Source: Domibacillus mangrovi (GTDB lineage: Bacteria > Bacillota > Bacilli > Bacillales > Domibacillaceae). Taken from it: 64,000 nucleotides of DNA. The position numbers and the translations under genes were made by a program. The DNA is taken from contig NZ_MRWQ01000002.1 in assembly GCF_001906925.1 (NCBI RefSeq), positions 1 through 64,000 of the forward strand, read 5' to 3'. The notes below the pieces were generated by a model. That model ran no database searches, had not been told where the DNA came from, and saw nothing but the letters and a program-made list of their open reading frames with translations. Below are positions 18,520 through 27,070 of the stretch, piece after piece; within the stretch, counting starts at the first letter, position 1; the number at the start of each line of letters is the position of its first letter.

Positions 18520-18729
18520 ACCTTTTATCTCCCCCCTTACATTTGTTTCAACGTCCTTATTAGTGAAATAGCCGCACTCATCTTATAATATCTATAAATC
18601 GTACAATATTTAACGATCTATCAACCAAATGGTCTGCTAACAGGCTGCTGTAAATAGCTACAAAAAAATCGAAACAATTATCTAATTAATCGCGGATACT
18701 CCCCTTTTTCAGCTACCTGTCTCTAATTA

Positions 18730-18789
18730 AGTAAACCTAAATAAATAAATGGTTAACATAACTTTAATATTCTTCACCTATTTTGTCAA
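18730..18789 (-). promoter_or_regulatory. bio promoter with BirA operator
   Basis: On the minus strand: -35 TTGACA (18784-18789), 17-base spacer, -10 TAAAGT (18761-18766), then directly ATGTTAACC and, 13 bases on, GGTTTACT (18730-18759). The two half sites fit the BirA consensus TTGTTAACC-N-GGTTAACAA closely. The overlap with the start point implies repression by biotinoyl-AMP-BirA. Confidence 0.87.
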
Positions 18790-18846
18790 CATGGTTACTA
18801 AATCAGACGGTTCTGATGCATAAATCATGGCTCGGTTGATGTATAA

Positions 18847-19017
18847 ATAAAGTGAAACTTCATTCAGTGGGGGTTAGGTTCACACGATGTGAATCATGCA
18901 GACGTTGTCACAGGACGTGACGATCTTAGTCTGCGTTACGCTATCCCCCGCGTTTATCCTTCTGTTCTTTTAGAAGTCTTGAAGCGGAGGTCTTACTGCC
19001 CATTAATCTGCGATAAA
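18847..19017 (+). repeat. Dispersed structured repeat, internal deletion (copy D)
   Basis: The left domain with both GGA-loop hairpins is joined directly to the distal stem and right end (...GCTATCCCC then CGCGTTTATCC... then TCTTACTGCCCATTAATCTGCGATAAA). The whole middle with the CAGGTA stem and the CCGGCT and CCCGA hairpins is missing. Confidence 0.82.
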
Positions 19018-19054
19018 ATTCAAATTTCTTGTGTAAAGCTTTAATTTAAGGACA

Positions 19055-19095
19055 CAAAAGCCCCTCCCGACTAGTATGATCGGGAGGGGCTGGCC
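19055..19095 (-). terminator. Terminator of the TPP-riboswitch operon
   Basis: Perfect 12-bp stem AGCCCCTCCCGA / TCGGGAGGGGCT (19059-19070 with 19080-19091) and a short T run on the minus strand. Confidence 0.88.
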
Positions 19096-19192
19096 ATTGC
19101 TGATTATATGGTGATCGTTATTTAAACACTTTTTTAATAATGTTTCTTCAAAAAGATGAAGGAAACTTTTCACATACATGTAAGCACTGTCG

Positions 19193-19960
19193 TTACATCA
19201 CAAAGCCGCCATCGACAAACAAAGTCTGTCCGGTCATAAACTTGCTCCAATCAGAAGCTAGAAACAAAACCGGCCCCGCCACATCCTCAGGAAGCGCAAT
19301 TCTCCGAAGAGGGGTTTGTGCCATAATCATTTCCTTCACTTCTTCTTTTGTATGCTTGCTGGCACTCGTAGGATATACGATTCCTGGTGCGACACAGTTG
19401 ACTCTAATGCCAAAAGGGCCGAGCTCTGCTGCTAAATTACGGCTATATCCCTGCAGTGCCGCTTTCGCGGTGCCGTATTCATGATAGGGGACAATAGGTC
19501 TCTCAACCAAGTTGCTGATCACATTGATGATGCTTCCCTGACTCTGTTTTTTCATAAAAGGAAGAACCGCTTGGCACATATAATGAGTGGATCGTAAAGC
19601 TCCGTCAATTTGCTTCTGATAATCTTCCCATTTTAGCTCCCAAGCCAACTTACGCTCATCAGGATTAAAGGAATACGGTGTAAATGCATTATTAACGACC
19701 ACGTCTATTCTTCCCATTTCTAACAACACCTGTTCGACCATATCATTTACAGCGTTTTCAGATGTAACGTCAGCTTGAATAGCCCAGCCATCCCCCCCCA
19801 GTTCTAGACAGGATGCCACAACCTTTTCAGCGGCCTCTTTGTTTTGAAGGTAATTGACGACAACAGATGCTTTCTCTGCTGCAAAAGCACGAGCAATAGA
19901 AGCGCCAATTCCCCGACTAGCTCCTGTGACAAGCACCACTTTGCTTTGAAATTTCCCCAT
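19193..19960 (-). CDS. SDR-family oxidoreductase, last gene of the TPP operon
   Basis: 255 residues from ATG at 19960; the earlier ATG at 19972 overlaps its own GGAGGG site. Classical short-chain dehydrogenase: VTGASRGIGASI cofactor loop (NADP-type Arg after Ser), NNAFTP in place of NNAG, a catalytic Tyr in YGTAKAAL and C-terminal GQTLFVDGGF. It is annotated easily as FabG/3-ketoacyl reductase-like, but the context (last of six genes under a TPP riboswitch with LuxE and LuxC) suggests it reduces an aldehyde to an alcohol, or the reverse. That is inference. It starts right after the SBP stop (TAATGG). Confidence 0.85.
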   Translation of the reverse strand: MGKFQSKVVLVTGASRGIGASIARAFAAEKASVVVNYLQNKEAAEKVVASCLELGGDGWAIQADVTSENAVNDMVEQVLLEMGRIDVVVNNAFTPYSFNPDERKLAWELKWEDYQKQIDGALRSTHYMCQAVLPFMKKQSQGSIINVISNLVERPIVPYHEYGTAKAALQGYSRNLAAELGPFGIRVNCVAPGIVYPTSASKHTKEEVKEMIMAQTPLRRIALPEDVAGPVLFLASDWSKFMTGQTLFVDGGFVM

Positions 19961-19971
19961 ATTGCCCTCCA

Positions 19972-20982
19972 TTATTTTGTAGGAATCAGTTCCTCTATTA
20001 TAACCTCTTCCATATTGAGCTTATTTTCAACTAAGCCTAGTTTTTGATACGTGTCTGCACCTTGTTGCAAAATGGCTGCATCAAGTGTACCCAAGCCTTG
20101 CTCTTCTGTTCGTTCTGAGATGCTTGATGCATTGCGAAGTTTAATGATTTCTAAGTTTAGCTCCTCGTTTTTTCCATCGATCGCATATTCTTTTGCTAAT
20201 GAAGCAGCTTCTTCGGGATAATCAATCATCCATTGCGCGCTAGTTTGATAAGCTTCTAAAAACTTCTCTAGTACATCTTTCTTATCTTCAAACGTTTTCT
20301 CTGTCACAACAAAAATATCACTTGGAATGTTCAAGTAGTCTTTTACTTCTAACACGTTGACATCGCCTAAGCCTTTTTGTTTTCCAATAACAAGTCCAGT
20401 ATCAGTTGCAGCTGTGGCATCTACTTGTCCCTGCATGAGAGGTGCAAAGTTTAGAAGGCCTGTTTCAACAATTTTGACATCTTTTTCAGAAAGACCAACT
20501 TGATTCAGCATCACAAGCAGATTCTGACGGGTTCCGCTTGCCAAGCTATACACACCAATCGTTTTGCCTTTTAAATCTTCAGGCTTTGTAATGTTTTTTT
20601 CTTTCAGTGAAACAATGTTAAATACATTTTGAGGATAGACATTATAAAGAACCTTTAATTTTTCTCCTTTATCCAAAGCAAAATATAGAGAGCCAGGATC
20701 AGTAAAGGCAACATCTGCTTGTCCAGAAAGAATGTTTTTAATCGCATCTCCTCCGCCGGCTCCAGGAATAACGGTGACATTCAAGCCGTTTTCTTTAAAA
20801 TATCCTTTTTCCTCATCTACGAGCAAGTTTGTTTGCTCAGTGATCGGCTGGCTCCAGCTGGCTACCCGGAGGTTTTCCATCTCTTCTGTTTTAGGTGCTT
20901 CCGTTTTTTGTTCCTGTGCACCGCAAGCCGTCATAAATACTGCTGCGGACAATAATAAAGCAAATATATTTTTCGTTTTCAT
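19972..20982 (-). CDS. ABC transporter substrate-binding lipoprotein, NMT1/ThiY-like
   Basis: 336 residues from ATG at 20982, which follows GAAGGAG at 8 bases; the longer frame lacks such a site. Lipoprotein signal with lipobox T-A-C at Cys20, then a SsuA/THI5-like periplasmic-binding fold: GYFKENGLNVTVIPG, GGDAIKNILSGQADVAF, PEDLKGKTIGV, GQVDATAATDTG, and a helical tail DYPEEAASLAKEYAI. This family carries sulfonates, nitrate or HMP-type pyrimidines (ThiY). Because a TPP riboswitch controls the operon, a thiamine precursor or breakdown product is the best guess for ligand. ATGA overlap with the permease gene. Confidence 0.86.
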   Translation of the reverse strand: MKTKNIFALLLSAAVFMTACGAQEQKTEAPKTEEMENLRVASWSQPITEQTNLLVDEEKGYFKENGLNVTVIPGAGGGDAIKNILSGQADVAFTDPGSLYFALDKGEKLKVLYNVYPQNVFNIVSLKEKNITKPEDLKGKTIGVYSLASGTRQNLLVMLNQVGLSEKDVKIVETGLLNFAPLMQGQVDATAATDTGLVIGKQKGLGDVNVLEVKDYLNIPSDIFVVTEKTFEDKKDVLEKFLEAYQTSAQWMIDYPEEAASLAKEYAIDGKNEELNLEIIKLRNASSISERTEEQGLGTLDAAILQQGADTYQKLGLVENKLNMEEVIIEELIPTK

Positions 20983-21734
20983 TTTTTTGTCTCCTTCATA
21001 TATAGTTTTAACCATCTTTTTTCTGCTATATTAACAAGCTGATAAAGGACCATTCCGATAATGGTTAGTAAGATTAAGGAAGCAAACATTAAGGGCGTAT
21101 CCATCATCCCTTGGGACGCAATAATCAATGCTCCAAGTCCCTCACTGCCGCCAATAAATTCACCTATTACCGCACCTACTACAGCCAGTACAACCGCTAC
21201 ACGGAGTCCGGATAGAATGCCGGACAGACCTGCCGGGATTTTTAAATGAATCAATGTTTGCCATCGGCTGGCTTTAAGCATACGAAACAATTCTAATTTT
21301 TGCTTGTCCACATACTGAATGGAAGACATCGTATTTTCCAGCAGCGGGAAAAAGCAAATGAGCGCTGTGATGATAACTTTAGACGTCATACCAAAGCCAA
21401 ACCATAGAATAAACAAGGGAGCCAAAGCGAGTTTAGGAACCGCTTGGCTGGCGATGATATAGGGAGAAAGAAGCTTGCGTAAAAATTCGCTTTCCCCCAT
21501 TAAAATACCGATAATAAATCCAAAAAGACTCCCTAAAGTTAGGCCCAGTACAATCTCTAGGGTCGTCCGAATAATATGTGCTGTAAAATATCCATTCATT
21601 AGTCCCTCTATCAGTGTATGAAGGATGACAGAAGGGGCAGGGAGTACAAGTTCTGACATGTTGCCAGCTCTTACTTCCCATAAAGCAAGCAGGAGGATAA
21701 AGAGCAAGAATGAATACAATCGAATATTTTTCAT
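20979..21734 (-). CDS. ABC transporter permease (SsuC/ThiX-like)
   Basis: 251 residues with about six membrane helices. The binding-protein-dependent permease EAA loop is seen at EFLRKLLSPYIIASQAVPKLALAPLF and in the later cytoplasmic loop with KIPAGLSGILSGLRVA. It belongs to the SsuC/TauC/ThiX type. It overlaps the SBP gene downstream and the ATPase gene upstream by four bases each, so it is translationally coupled. It presumably forms a homodimeric channel for the SBP encoded next. Confidence 0.9.
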   Translation of the reverse strand: MKNIRLYSFLLFILLLALWEVRAGNMSELVLPAPSVILHTLIEGLMNGYFTAHIIRTTLEIVLGLTLGSLFGFIIGILMGESEFLRKLLSPYIIASQAVPKLALAPLFILWFGFGMTSKVIITALICFFPLLENTMSSIQYVDKQKLELFRMLKASRWQTLIHLKIPAGLSGILSGLRVAVVLAVVGAVIGEFIGGSEGLGALIIASQGMMDTPLMFASLILLTIIGMVLYQLVNIAEKRWLKLYMKETKK

Positions 21735-22477
21735 AATCGCGCCTCACTCATAATTTGGCGTACTGTTAAACAAAGATCGTTAAAGTACGAACCATATCTC
21801 ATTTTCATCGTACGTGGCTTTGCCAGATTCACTTCTTCCTCATAGATAATGCTGCCTTTATCCATGACAGCAACACGGTCTGATAAGTAGACAGCTTCTG
21901 AAATATCATGTGTGATAAAAAGCACCGTTGTATTTTGCAGCTGGCAGATTCTTAATAAATCTTCTTGTAATTCTTCTCTCGTAATGGCATCTAAGGCAGC
22001 AAAGGGTTCATCTAAAAAGAGCATAGGCGGTTTTTGAATGAGCGCTCTTGCTAAAGCAACACGGCTTTGCTGTCCTCCCGATAGTTGTGTTGGATACCTA
22101 TTATGATAAGCAGACAGGCCGATCATTTCCAGTAAAGCGGCAGCATGCGCCCGGTCCTCTTCCGTTAGCTTTCGTCTAAGAGTGATAGGGAGCAGGACAT
22201 TATCCATGACTGTTTTCCATTCTAAGAGGGTAGGTGACTGGAAAACAAATCCGCATTCATGAGAAGGCTCGGCCATGTCTTTTCCATTCAACTGTATACA
22301 TCCTTTATCCGGCTTTAATAAGCCTGATGCAAGTTTTAGCAAGGTAGTCTTCCCGCATCCGCTTTTCCCTAATAAACAGTGAAACGCTCCTTTTTCAATG
22401 GCCAAATTCACTCCATTGACGACAGGACTTGTTCCTTGATACGTGTAGGTAATATCTTTTATTGTTAAAAACCCCAT
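21731..22477 (-). CDS. ABC transporter ATP-binding protein (SsuB/ThiZ-like)
   Basis: 248 residues. Walker A GKSGCGKTT (about 37-45), Q-loop VFQSPTLLEW, signature LSGGQQSRVALARAL, Walker B MLFLDEPFAALD, and the H-loop FITHDISEA. It is the energising subunit of the neighbouring importer. It starts 12 bases after the luxC-like gene, within the same operon. Confidence 0.92.
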   Translation of the reverse strand: MGFLTIKDITYTYQGTSPVVNGVNLAIEKGAFHCLLGKSGCGKTTLLKLASGLLKPDKGCIQLNGKDMAEPSHECGFVFQSPTLLEWKTVMDNVLLPITLRRKLTEEDRAHAAALLEMIGLSAYHNRYPTQLSGGQQSRVALARALIQKPPMLFLDEPFAALDAITREELQEDLLRICQLQNTTVLFITHDISEAVYLSDRVAVMDKGSIIYEEEVNLAKPRTMKMRYGSYFNDLCLTVRQIMSEARL

Positions 22478-22488
22478 TCCGCGGCCTC

Positions 22489-23940
22489 CTAATCCACATA
22501 AGGCGCAAACTGTTCACTTGATGCTTCCGCAGCTGCTTCTATGTCTACCATGTTCACTAAGTCTAATAAATTAAAGCGGCCATCATGATGCCATCCAGCT
22601 TCCGGAGATGTCATTGATCCGAGAGCCGTAATCCGTGTGACGCCGGTTTTTCCTAGTAATTCAGCCCACTCAAAAAGTTCTTTTGGACTTGCGGCGACCC
22701 CCACAGTCTGAAGTAGGGAACGATGAAGATCAATACAAGAAAGAATCTCTTCAATCGTTTCGAATGCAATCACTTTAATCACACGGTTTAAACAGCTCGG
22801 CGTAAAATGGAGGTCGTTTTCTTCATATACAACAGTCCAGTCATTTGCCTGATTGCCGAGCACTTCATTATTCGGGTTAGAAAAAATAGTCATTTCTTCT
22901 CTTTGCCGCCACGCTGTTATGGATGCAGACTCCTCTATCGAAAGATTCCGCCGCGGATATCTTCTTTGATAGTTTTCTAATTCATTTGCTAGAAACCGTG
23001 CAAATTCTCTTGGAGAAACCTTTCCCCCATGCTGCACATAAAAAATATGAGGAGAATAGCATCCTTGCTGATCATATCGAATCACATCCAGAGCTGCCTG
23101 ATGAACCGATTGCCATGCTTTTCTCGAATCAAGGCTTGATTGGGACACAATACCAAAACTGATTTTATGGCCAAATGGTAAAAAGCGTGTTGTAATCGGC
23201 ATACGATTTTGCAACGACTGCAACGACTGATTGCCGCCGTAGCCAACGACAACATCTGATCGCTCCAATAGACAACGCTCCCGCTCTTCGTCACCGCCTT
23301 TCCACCAAACAATAGCGAAACAGTCAGCTAACCGTGGTTCTATTTCGACCAGTATATGAGCAAACCAGCCCGAAAACAAGGGCTCTGTGCTCGGAACTTT
23401 TCCAATATTCCCCGCTTTCACAAGCAAGCCTGAGATCAAACTCCATAAAGGCAGAGCAGGAACGTTGCCAGACCAAATATGAGTGACGATGTTCGGTCCC
23501 ATCGCTTTTGAAAATCCCCCTTTGACACGAGGCTGGAAGTCGTCAAGCAGCAAAGGATTACCTAAATCCTCTACAAGAAAACGCTGAAGCTCTTTCTTTC
23601 GGAACGCTTTCAAATAGGAAGTAAGGCCAAGCCGAATGATTTCTTCATCGTATCCTGTCACAACGGGCAACAGCTTTTCTGCTTTTTGCCGGTATGGAGA
23701 TTGGCGATCCAGCAGCTGATCAATGGCTTGATCAATGACGCCGGCAATTTCCGAAACAGAAAAAGATTTTAAGATTTCAGAACTGGCTCTTTTCACCTTT
23801 TCAATCACCTTGTTCATCTGCTCATTCGTAAGAAAAGGTATTTCCACTTCGACCTTCTCACTCTGGCTCTGAAACGTTAACACCTTTGTCTCAAATTCTG
23901 TTTCACCTATATCTGGAAGGTAACCTGCACGTTCCCTCAT
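22489..23940 (-). CDS. LuxC-like acyl-thioester reductase
   Basis: 483 residues, the length of LuxC. LuxC reduces an acyl group, handed over by LuxE, to an aldehyde with NADPH through a Cys thioester. Visible: SGNVPALPLWSLISGLL (157-173), GKVPSTEPLF, the cofactor-site GYGGNQSLQSL (233-243), and the nucleophile Cys294 in YDQQGCYSPH, aligned with the QQxCSSP motif of luminescence LuxC proteins. No luxA, luxB or luxD lies nearby, so this is not bioluminescence. It overlaps the LuxE gene by four bases, so the two are coupled. Confidence 0.9.
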   Translation of the reverse strand: MRERAGYLPDIGETEFETKVLTFQSQSEKVEVEIPFLTNEQMNKVIEKVKRASSEILKSFSVSEIAGVIDQAIDQLLDRQSPYRQKAEKLLPVVTGYDEEIIRLGLTSYLKAFRKKELQRFLVEDLGNPLLLDDFQPRVKGGFSKAMGPNIVTHIWSGNVPALPLWSLISGLLVKAGNIGKVPSTEPLFSGWFAHILVEIEPRLADCFAIVWWKGGDEERERCLLERSDVVVGYGGNQSLQSLQNRMPITTRFLPFGHKISFGIVSQSSLDSRKAWQSVHQAALDVIRYDQQGCYSPHIFYVQHGGKVSPREFARFLANELENYQRRYPRRNLSIEESASITAWRQREEMTIFSNPNNEVLGNQANDWTVVYEENDLHFTPSCLNRVIKVIAFETIEEILSCIDLHRSLLQTVGVAASPKELFEWAELLGKTGVTRITALGSMTSPEAGWHHDGRFNLLDLVNMVDIEAAAEASSEQFAPYVD

Positions 23941-25028
23941 TCTGAAACCCCTTTTGATGCGGCCTTTAAGAACTCTTCTACAGCAATCGAGCAGCCTTTT
24001 GCTTCGGTGCCTTGCACTCTACCTAAAAGAAGAATACCGTTTTCAAGCTCAACTCCAACGTCTTCTGTTAAAATAGTGGTCACTGAATTGAAATTGCCCA
24101 AATCACAGTGAACAAGAACCCCACGTTCGCCCTTAGGCACCTCTTCCCCAGTTAAAGGATTAATGACTCTAGTCCGTATCCAATGAGGTCCTGATTTAAT
24201 AGAAGGAACAGATTCATTCCCCTTATCGTAAAATTGCGTGCTAAGCTCGGTCACTCCATACATATTGATACAGTCTGCGCGATCTACACCAAGAGTAGTA
24301 GATAGTAGATGATAAAATTCATTTAATTCCAATTCCTTTGACTGGTTTTTAAATCCGCCTGTATCCAAAATCCTGCTTCCTTTTGGCAATGAAAACGTTT
24401 TCCCCATGCGTTCCAATGACTCAAGCATATGGACAAAACTATAGCTTGCGCCTAAGAGAGCATACGGTTCTCCTGTTTCCTCCGCATGATTCAGTTCACC
24501 CAGCAGACGTGTCATATCAATTCCATGTTCGTTTACAAAATAATGGCTTTCCTTCGTGCCAAATTCTTTTACAGCCAATGCTAAATAATGGGCCAACGAA
24601 GAATTCGGCATTTCCTTTTTCGTTGGAAAAAGAATCCCCATCCGGATGTGTTCCATGTCTTTCATAAACCGTTTCTTAAAGTTTAGTTTCATAGATTGAT
24701 CATAGATATGTAAGGTAGGATGGTAGTGCTTTCCTTTTACTCCTTTCGTCGTGCCACTTGTCATAAATATGGCCTCCGCTTTTTCCGGATCTGTACAGCT
24801 TAGCGTAACATCTTTAAATGCATTGATCGGAACGGGAGGTATGTCTTTCCACGTTCTCACCATTCTTGGTGTTTTGCCTTTTTGCATACAAAAAGTTCGA
24901 TAAGGGAGGTTATATTGATATTGATAAGCATACAGGCGTAGCGCCAATTCATTAAACTCCGTCGCCTTAGAAGCATCTGTTTGAATGAACTGAAAAACAT
25001 GCTGAATGATTTCTTTCTGATGATCCAT
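23937..25028 (-). CDS. LuxE-like acyl-protein synthetase (carboxylate-activating)
   Basis: 363 residues. LuxE activates a carboxylic acid as acyl-AMP and transfers it through its own Cys to LuxC. The adenylation signature TSGTTKG is at residues 90-96, with the PaaK-like MYGVTELSTQFYD block around 275. Cys346, 17 residues from the end in AKGCSIAVEEF, is in the position of the transferring C-terminal Cys of Vibrio LuxE. First gene of the operon, 40 bases after the riboswitch terminator stem, with a GGGTGG site. Confidence 0.9.
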   Translation of the reverse strand: MDHQKEIIQHVFQFIQTDASKATEFNELALRLYAYQYQYNLPYRTFCMQKGKTPRMVRTWKDIPPVPINAFKDVTLSCTDPEKAEAIFMTSGTTKGVKGKHYHPTLHIYDQSMKLNFKKRFMKDMEHIRMGILFPTKKEMPNSSLAHYLALAVKEFGTKESHYFVNEHGIDMTRLLGELNHAEETGEPYALLGASYSFVHMLESLERMGKTFSLPKGSRILDTGGFKNQSKELELNEFYHLLSTTLGVDRADCINMYGVTELSTQFYDKGNESVPSIKSGPHWIRTRVINPLTGEEVPKGERGVLVHCDLGNFNSVTTILTEDVGVELENGILLLGRVQGTEAKGCSIAVEEFLKAASKGVSE

Positions 25029-25052
25029 TATTTTCCACCCTTTCTAAATCTA

Positions 25053-25087
25053 CATAAAATAAAAACACTTTACATAAGCAAAGTGTA
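25053..25087 (-). terminator. Riboswitch-coupled terminator
   Basis: Stem ACACTTT / AAAGTGT (25065-25071 with 25080-25086), followed on the minus strand by TTTTTATTTTA. It lies between the TPP aptamer and the luxE-like start, as expected for transcription attenuation. Confidence 0.8.
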
Positions 25088-25108
25088 AATAATAAATATT
25101 CTTCATCA

Positions 25109-25197
25109 CTTTCCCTACGCTGGCATTATCCAGCAGGTTATAACGGTCTCCAACGGATTAGTTGCACTCTCAGTCTGATTCCACAGACTCCCGACGA
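25109..25197 (-). promoter_or_regulatory. TPP (thiamine pyrophosphate) riboswitch
   Basis: On the minus strand the hallmark THI-box segments appear in order: the P3 hairpin AGTCTG-TGGAAT-CAGACT, the conserved CTGAGAGTGCA (pyrimidine-sensing core), then AACCTGCTGGATAATGCCAG with CGTAGGGAA (pyrophosphate-sensing helix and closing strand). A terminator stem follows. TPP binding would shut off the downstream LuxE-LuxC-ABC-SDR operon. Confidence 0.95.
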
Positions 25198-25211
25198 ATC
25201 ATTTTGATCAA

Positions 25212-25240
25212 AGTCTACTCTTTCTAAATATAGAATGCAA
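25212..25240 (-). promoter_or_regulatory. Candidate promoter of the TPP operon
   Basis: Minus strand -35 TTGCAT (25235-25240), 17-base spacer, -10 TAGACT (25212-25217), ending 15 bases before the aptamer. Confidence 0.6.
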
Positions 25241-25520
25241 GATTTTTCTCTATTTGGTCCAAATACTAACGTTCTATTTATTCAAATGAAAACCGAAAAT
25301 TATGTTCATAATCGCGCATTTTAATGTAATCACTTTTTATATACAGCTAATCGCCTTGTGAGGATAGCTAATTCGCTTGTAGGCCAACGCTATATTACAA
25401 AGAAGCTTCCGTTTTTTACGCCTTGCAGCCTCTTTTCATATGCACCCCGCTTAAGGTTCAACATAAGTTGGTATATAGTACTGCTGCTTGCAAAAAAATT
25501 TTAGGAATAGGAGATAACTG

Positions 25521-26228
25521 ATGAGCCATAACTATTTAGATTTATTAGCCTATTTTGGAATTGGGGGGGCGCACCCCGGTGGTTTTCCTTTAACACAACG
25601 TCTATTGCAAGATGAAATCATTACCCCATGCAGTTCGGTTTTAGATATCGGCTGCGGGACCGGACAAACGGCGGCTTTTCTAAATCAAAAATATGGGTGT
25701 CATGTGACAGCCGTAGATAATCACCCCATTATGCTTGAAAAAGCAAGAGAGCGCTTCAAGAATCAAGAGTCAACTGTACAAGTGATCGAAGGAGATGCAC
25801 AGAAATTACCTTTTAAAGACCATTGTTTTGATTTCATTCTAGCGGAATCCGTTATTACGTTTACTGCTATTTCTAAAACGTTGAATGAACTCTTCAGATT
25901 ATTAAAAAGGGATGGGTGTATGATCATTATTGAAATGACAGCGGAAAAGCCCCTATCAAGAAAAGTACGAAAAAAAGTGCACACCCTTTACGGCATACAC
26001 GAAGTTTTAAGTGAAAAGGAGTGGAAATTGAAACTGCAACAGATCGGATTTACGCATGTCGACATGATAAACCCATCTTCTAGACTCATCCAAACAGACA
26101 TTACAGATATAAATCCATCGAAAAATCTTAGCGATGAATGGTATGATTTATGGGAAAAGCACCACTCTTTTATCAATCAATCCACTGTCCCCCTTGGCTT
26201 TCGTGTATTTCGTTGCAGTTTCAAATAA
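25521..26228 (+). CDS. Class I SAM-dependent methyltransferase
   Basis: 235 residues. The SAM-binding motif I VLDIGCGTGQTAAF is at about residues 38-51, motif II VTAVDNHPIML follows, and motif III EGDAQKLPF precedes the acidic/aromatic motif IV region FDFILAESVI. It is a Methyltransf_11 type; the substrate is unknown. The N-terminal GIGGAHPGGF segment is often seen in UbiE-like small-molecule methyltransferases. It is divergent from the TPP operon. ATG follows AATAGGAG. Confidence 0.85.
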   Translation: MSHNYLDLLAYFGIGGAHPGGFPLTQRLLQDEIITPCSSVLDIGCGTGQTAAFLNQKYGCHVTAVDNHPIMLEKARERFKNQESTVQVIEGDAQKLPFKDHCFDFILAESVITFTAISKTLNELFRLLKRDGCMIIIEMTAEKPLSRKVRKKVHTLYGIHEVLSEKEWKLKLQQIGFTHVDMINPSSRLIQTDITDINPSKNLSDEWYDLWEKHHSFINQSTVPLGFRVFRCSFK

Positions 26229-26251
26229 TATTTTCATTTCTTCCTAACTAG

Positions 26252-27070
26252 TTACTTATACGGGAACTTAGATCCAGCGATCAACTCTTCAGACGTTTTG
26301 GCGTACAATTCGTTATTCTTAAAAGGACCGTGGCGCATTTGATAGGAATCCACAATTTGAAATCCTATATGATACCCAATCCATTTTGGAAGTTGTCGAT
26401 TGCCTTTGCCATATAAAAAAAGATCGTGTTTTTCCTTCCCCATAATGTTTAATGACGGAACAAAGTGGCGCTCCCACAATCCCACGCTCTCTTCAAACGT
26501 ATAGAGATGGACCCAGGGCCCTAACCACTTTTCGCCATATAATTCTTTAACAGCAAACTCCCCAAGCCCTTCAATCATAAGTGAATCTTTTAAAGTGAGC
26601 TTTTTATTCTCTACATCTAAATAGGCTAGCCGGCACACATGGTTATATTCATGAGCAAATATGGCCTTTATTTCTTCTTTTAATAGATCTGGCGATAAAA
26701 ATAAAAAGATCGCTCCCATAAATGTTACCCCGTTTTTTTTAATACCCTTTTTAATTGGATAAATAAAGATCGGAGCCTCTGGACCATTCCATCTCTTTTT
26801 TAATCGCTTGTATTCCTGATTCACTAGTCCCCGCATGTTGTTTTTTTCCATCTTCTGAACAGTCGTTACAATCCCTTTCCATTCTCTCGGTTCAAATAAT
26901 CCTTGTTCTAGCAAGTGATAATGCAGTTCTTCAGCGCTTATTTCAGGAATCCAGTCTTTTAATGGATCACATAAAGTCTCACATTGAATAAAGTAGGGCT
27001 CTCTTGATTGTTGTTCTTTGCATGCCTTCACAAACGTATTCAGCCATATGTGGGTCTCTATAACGGACAA
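26252..27070 (-). CDS. yjaZ: DUF2268 putative zinc protease (YjaZ-like)
   Basis: 272 residues, starting at TTG (27070) after GGGGGAG. The zinc-binding HEYNH motif (residues 140-144) lies in FAHEYNHVCRLAY, and a downstream Glu-containing helix (SLMIEGLGEFAVKELYG) could supply the third ligand, as in gluzincins. No signal peptide. The overall match is to the DUF2268 Zn-dependent protease family of Bacillus. The substrate is unknown. Convergent with the methyltransferase gene, 24 bases apart. Confidence 0.82.
   Translation of the reverse strand: MSVIETHIWLNTFVKACKEQQSREPYFIQCETLCDPLKDWIPEISAEELHYHLLEQGLFEPREWKGIVTTVQKMEKNNMRGLVNQEYKRLKKRWNGPEAPIFIYPIKKGIKKNGVTFMGAIFLFLSPDLLKEEIKAIFAHEYNHVCRLAYLDVENKKLTLKDSLMIEGLGEFAVKELYGEKWLGPWVHLYTFEESVGLWERHFVPSLNIMGKEKHDLFLYGKGNRQLPKWIGYHIGFQIVDSYQMRHGPFKNNELYAKTSEELIAGSKFPYK

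Noticed and set aside
22489-25028. Bioluminescence genes
   Set aside because: luxC- and luxE-like genes are present, but luxA, luxB, luxD and flavin genes are not adjacent, and control is by a TPP riboswitch.
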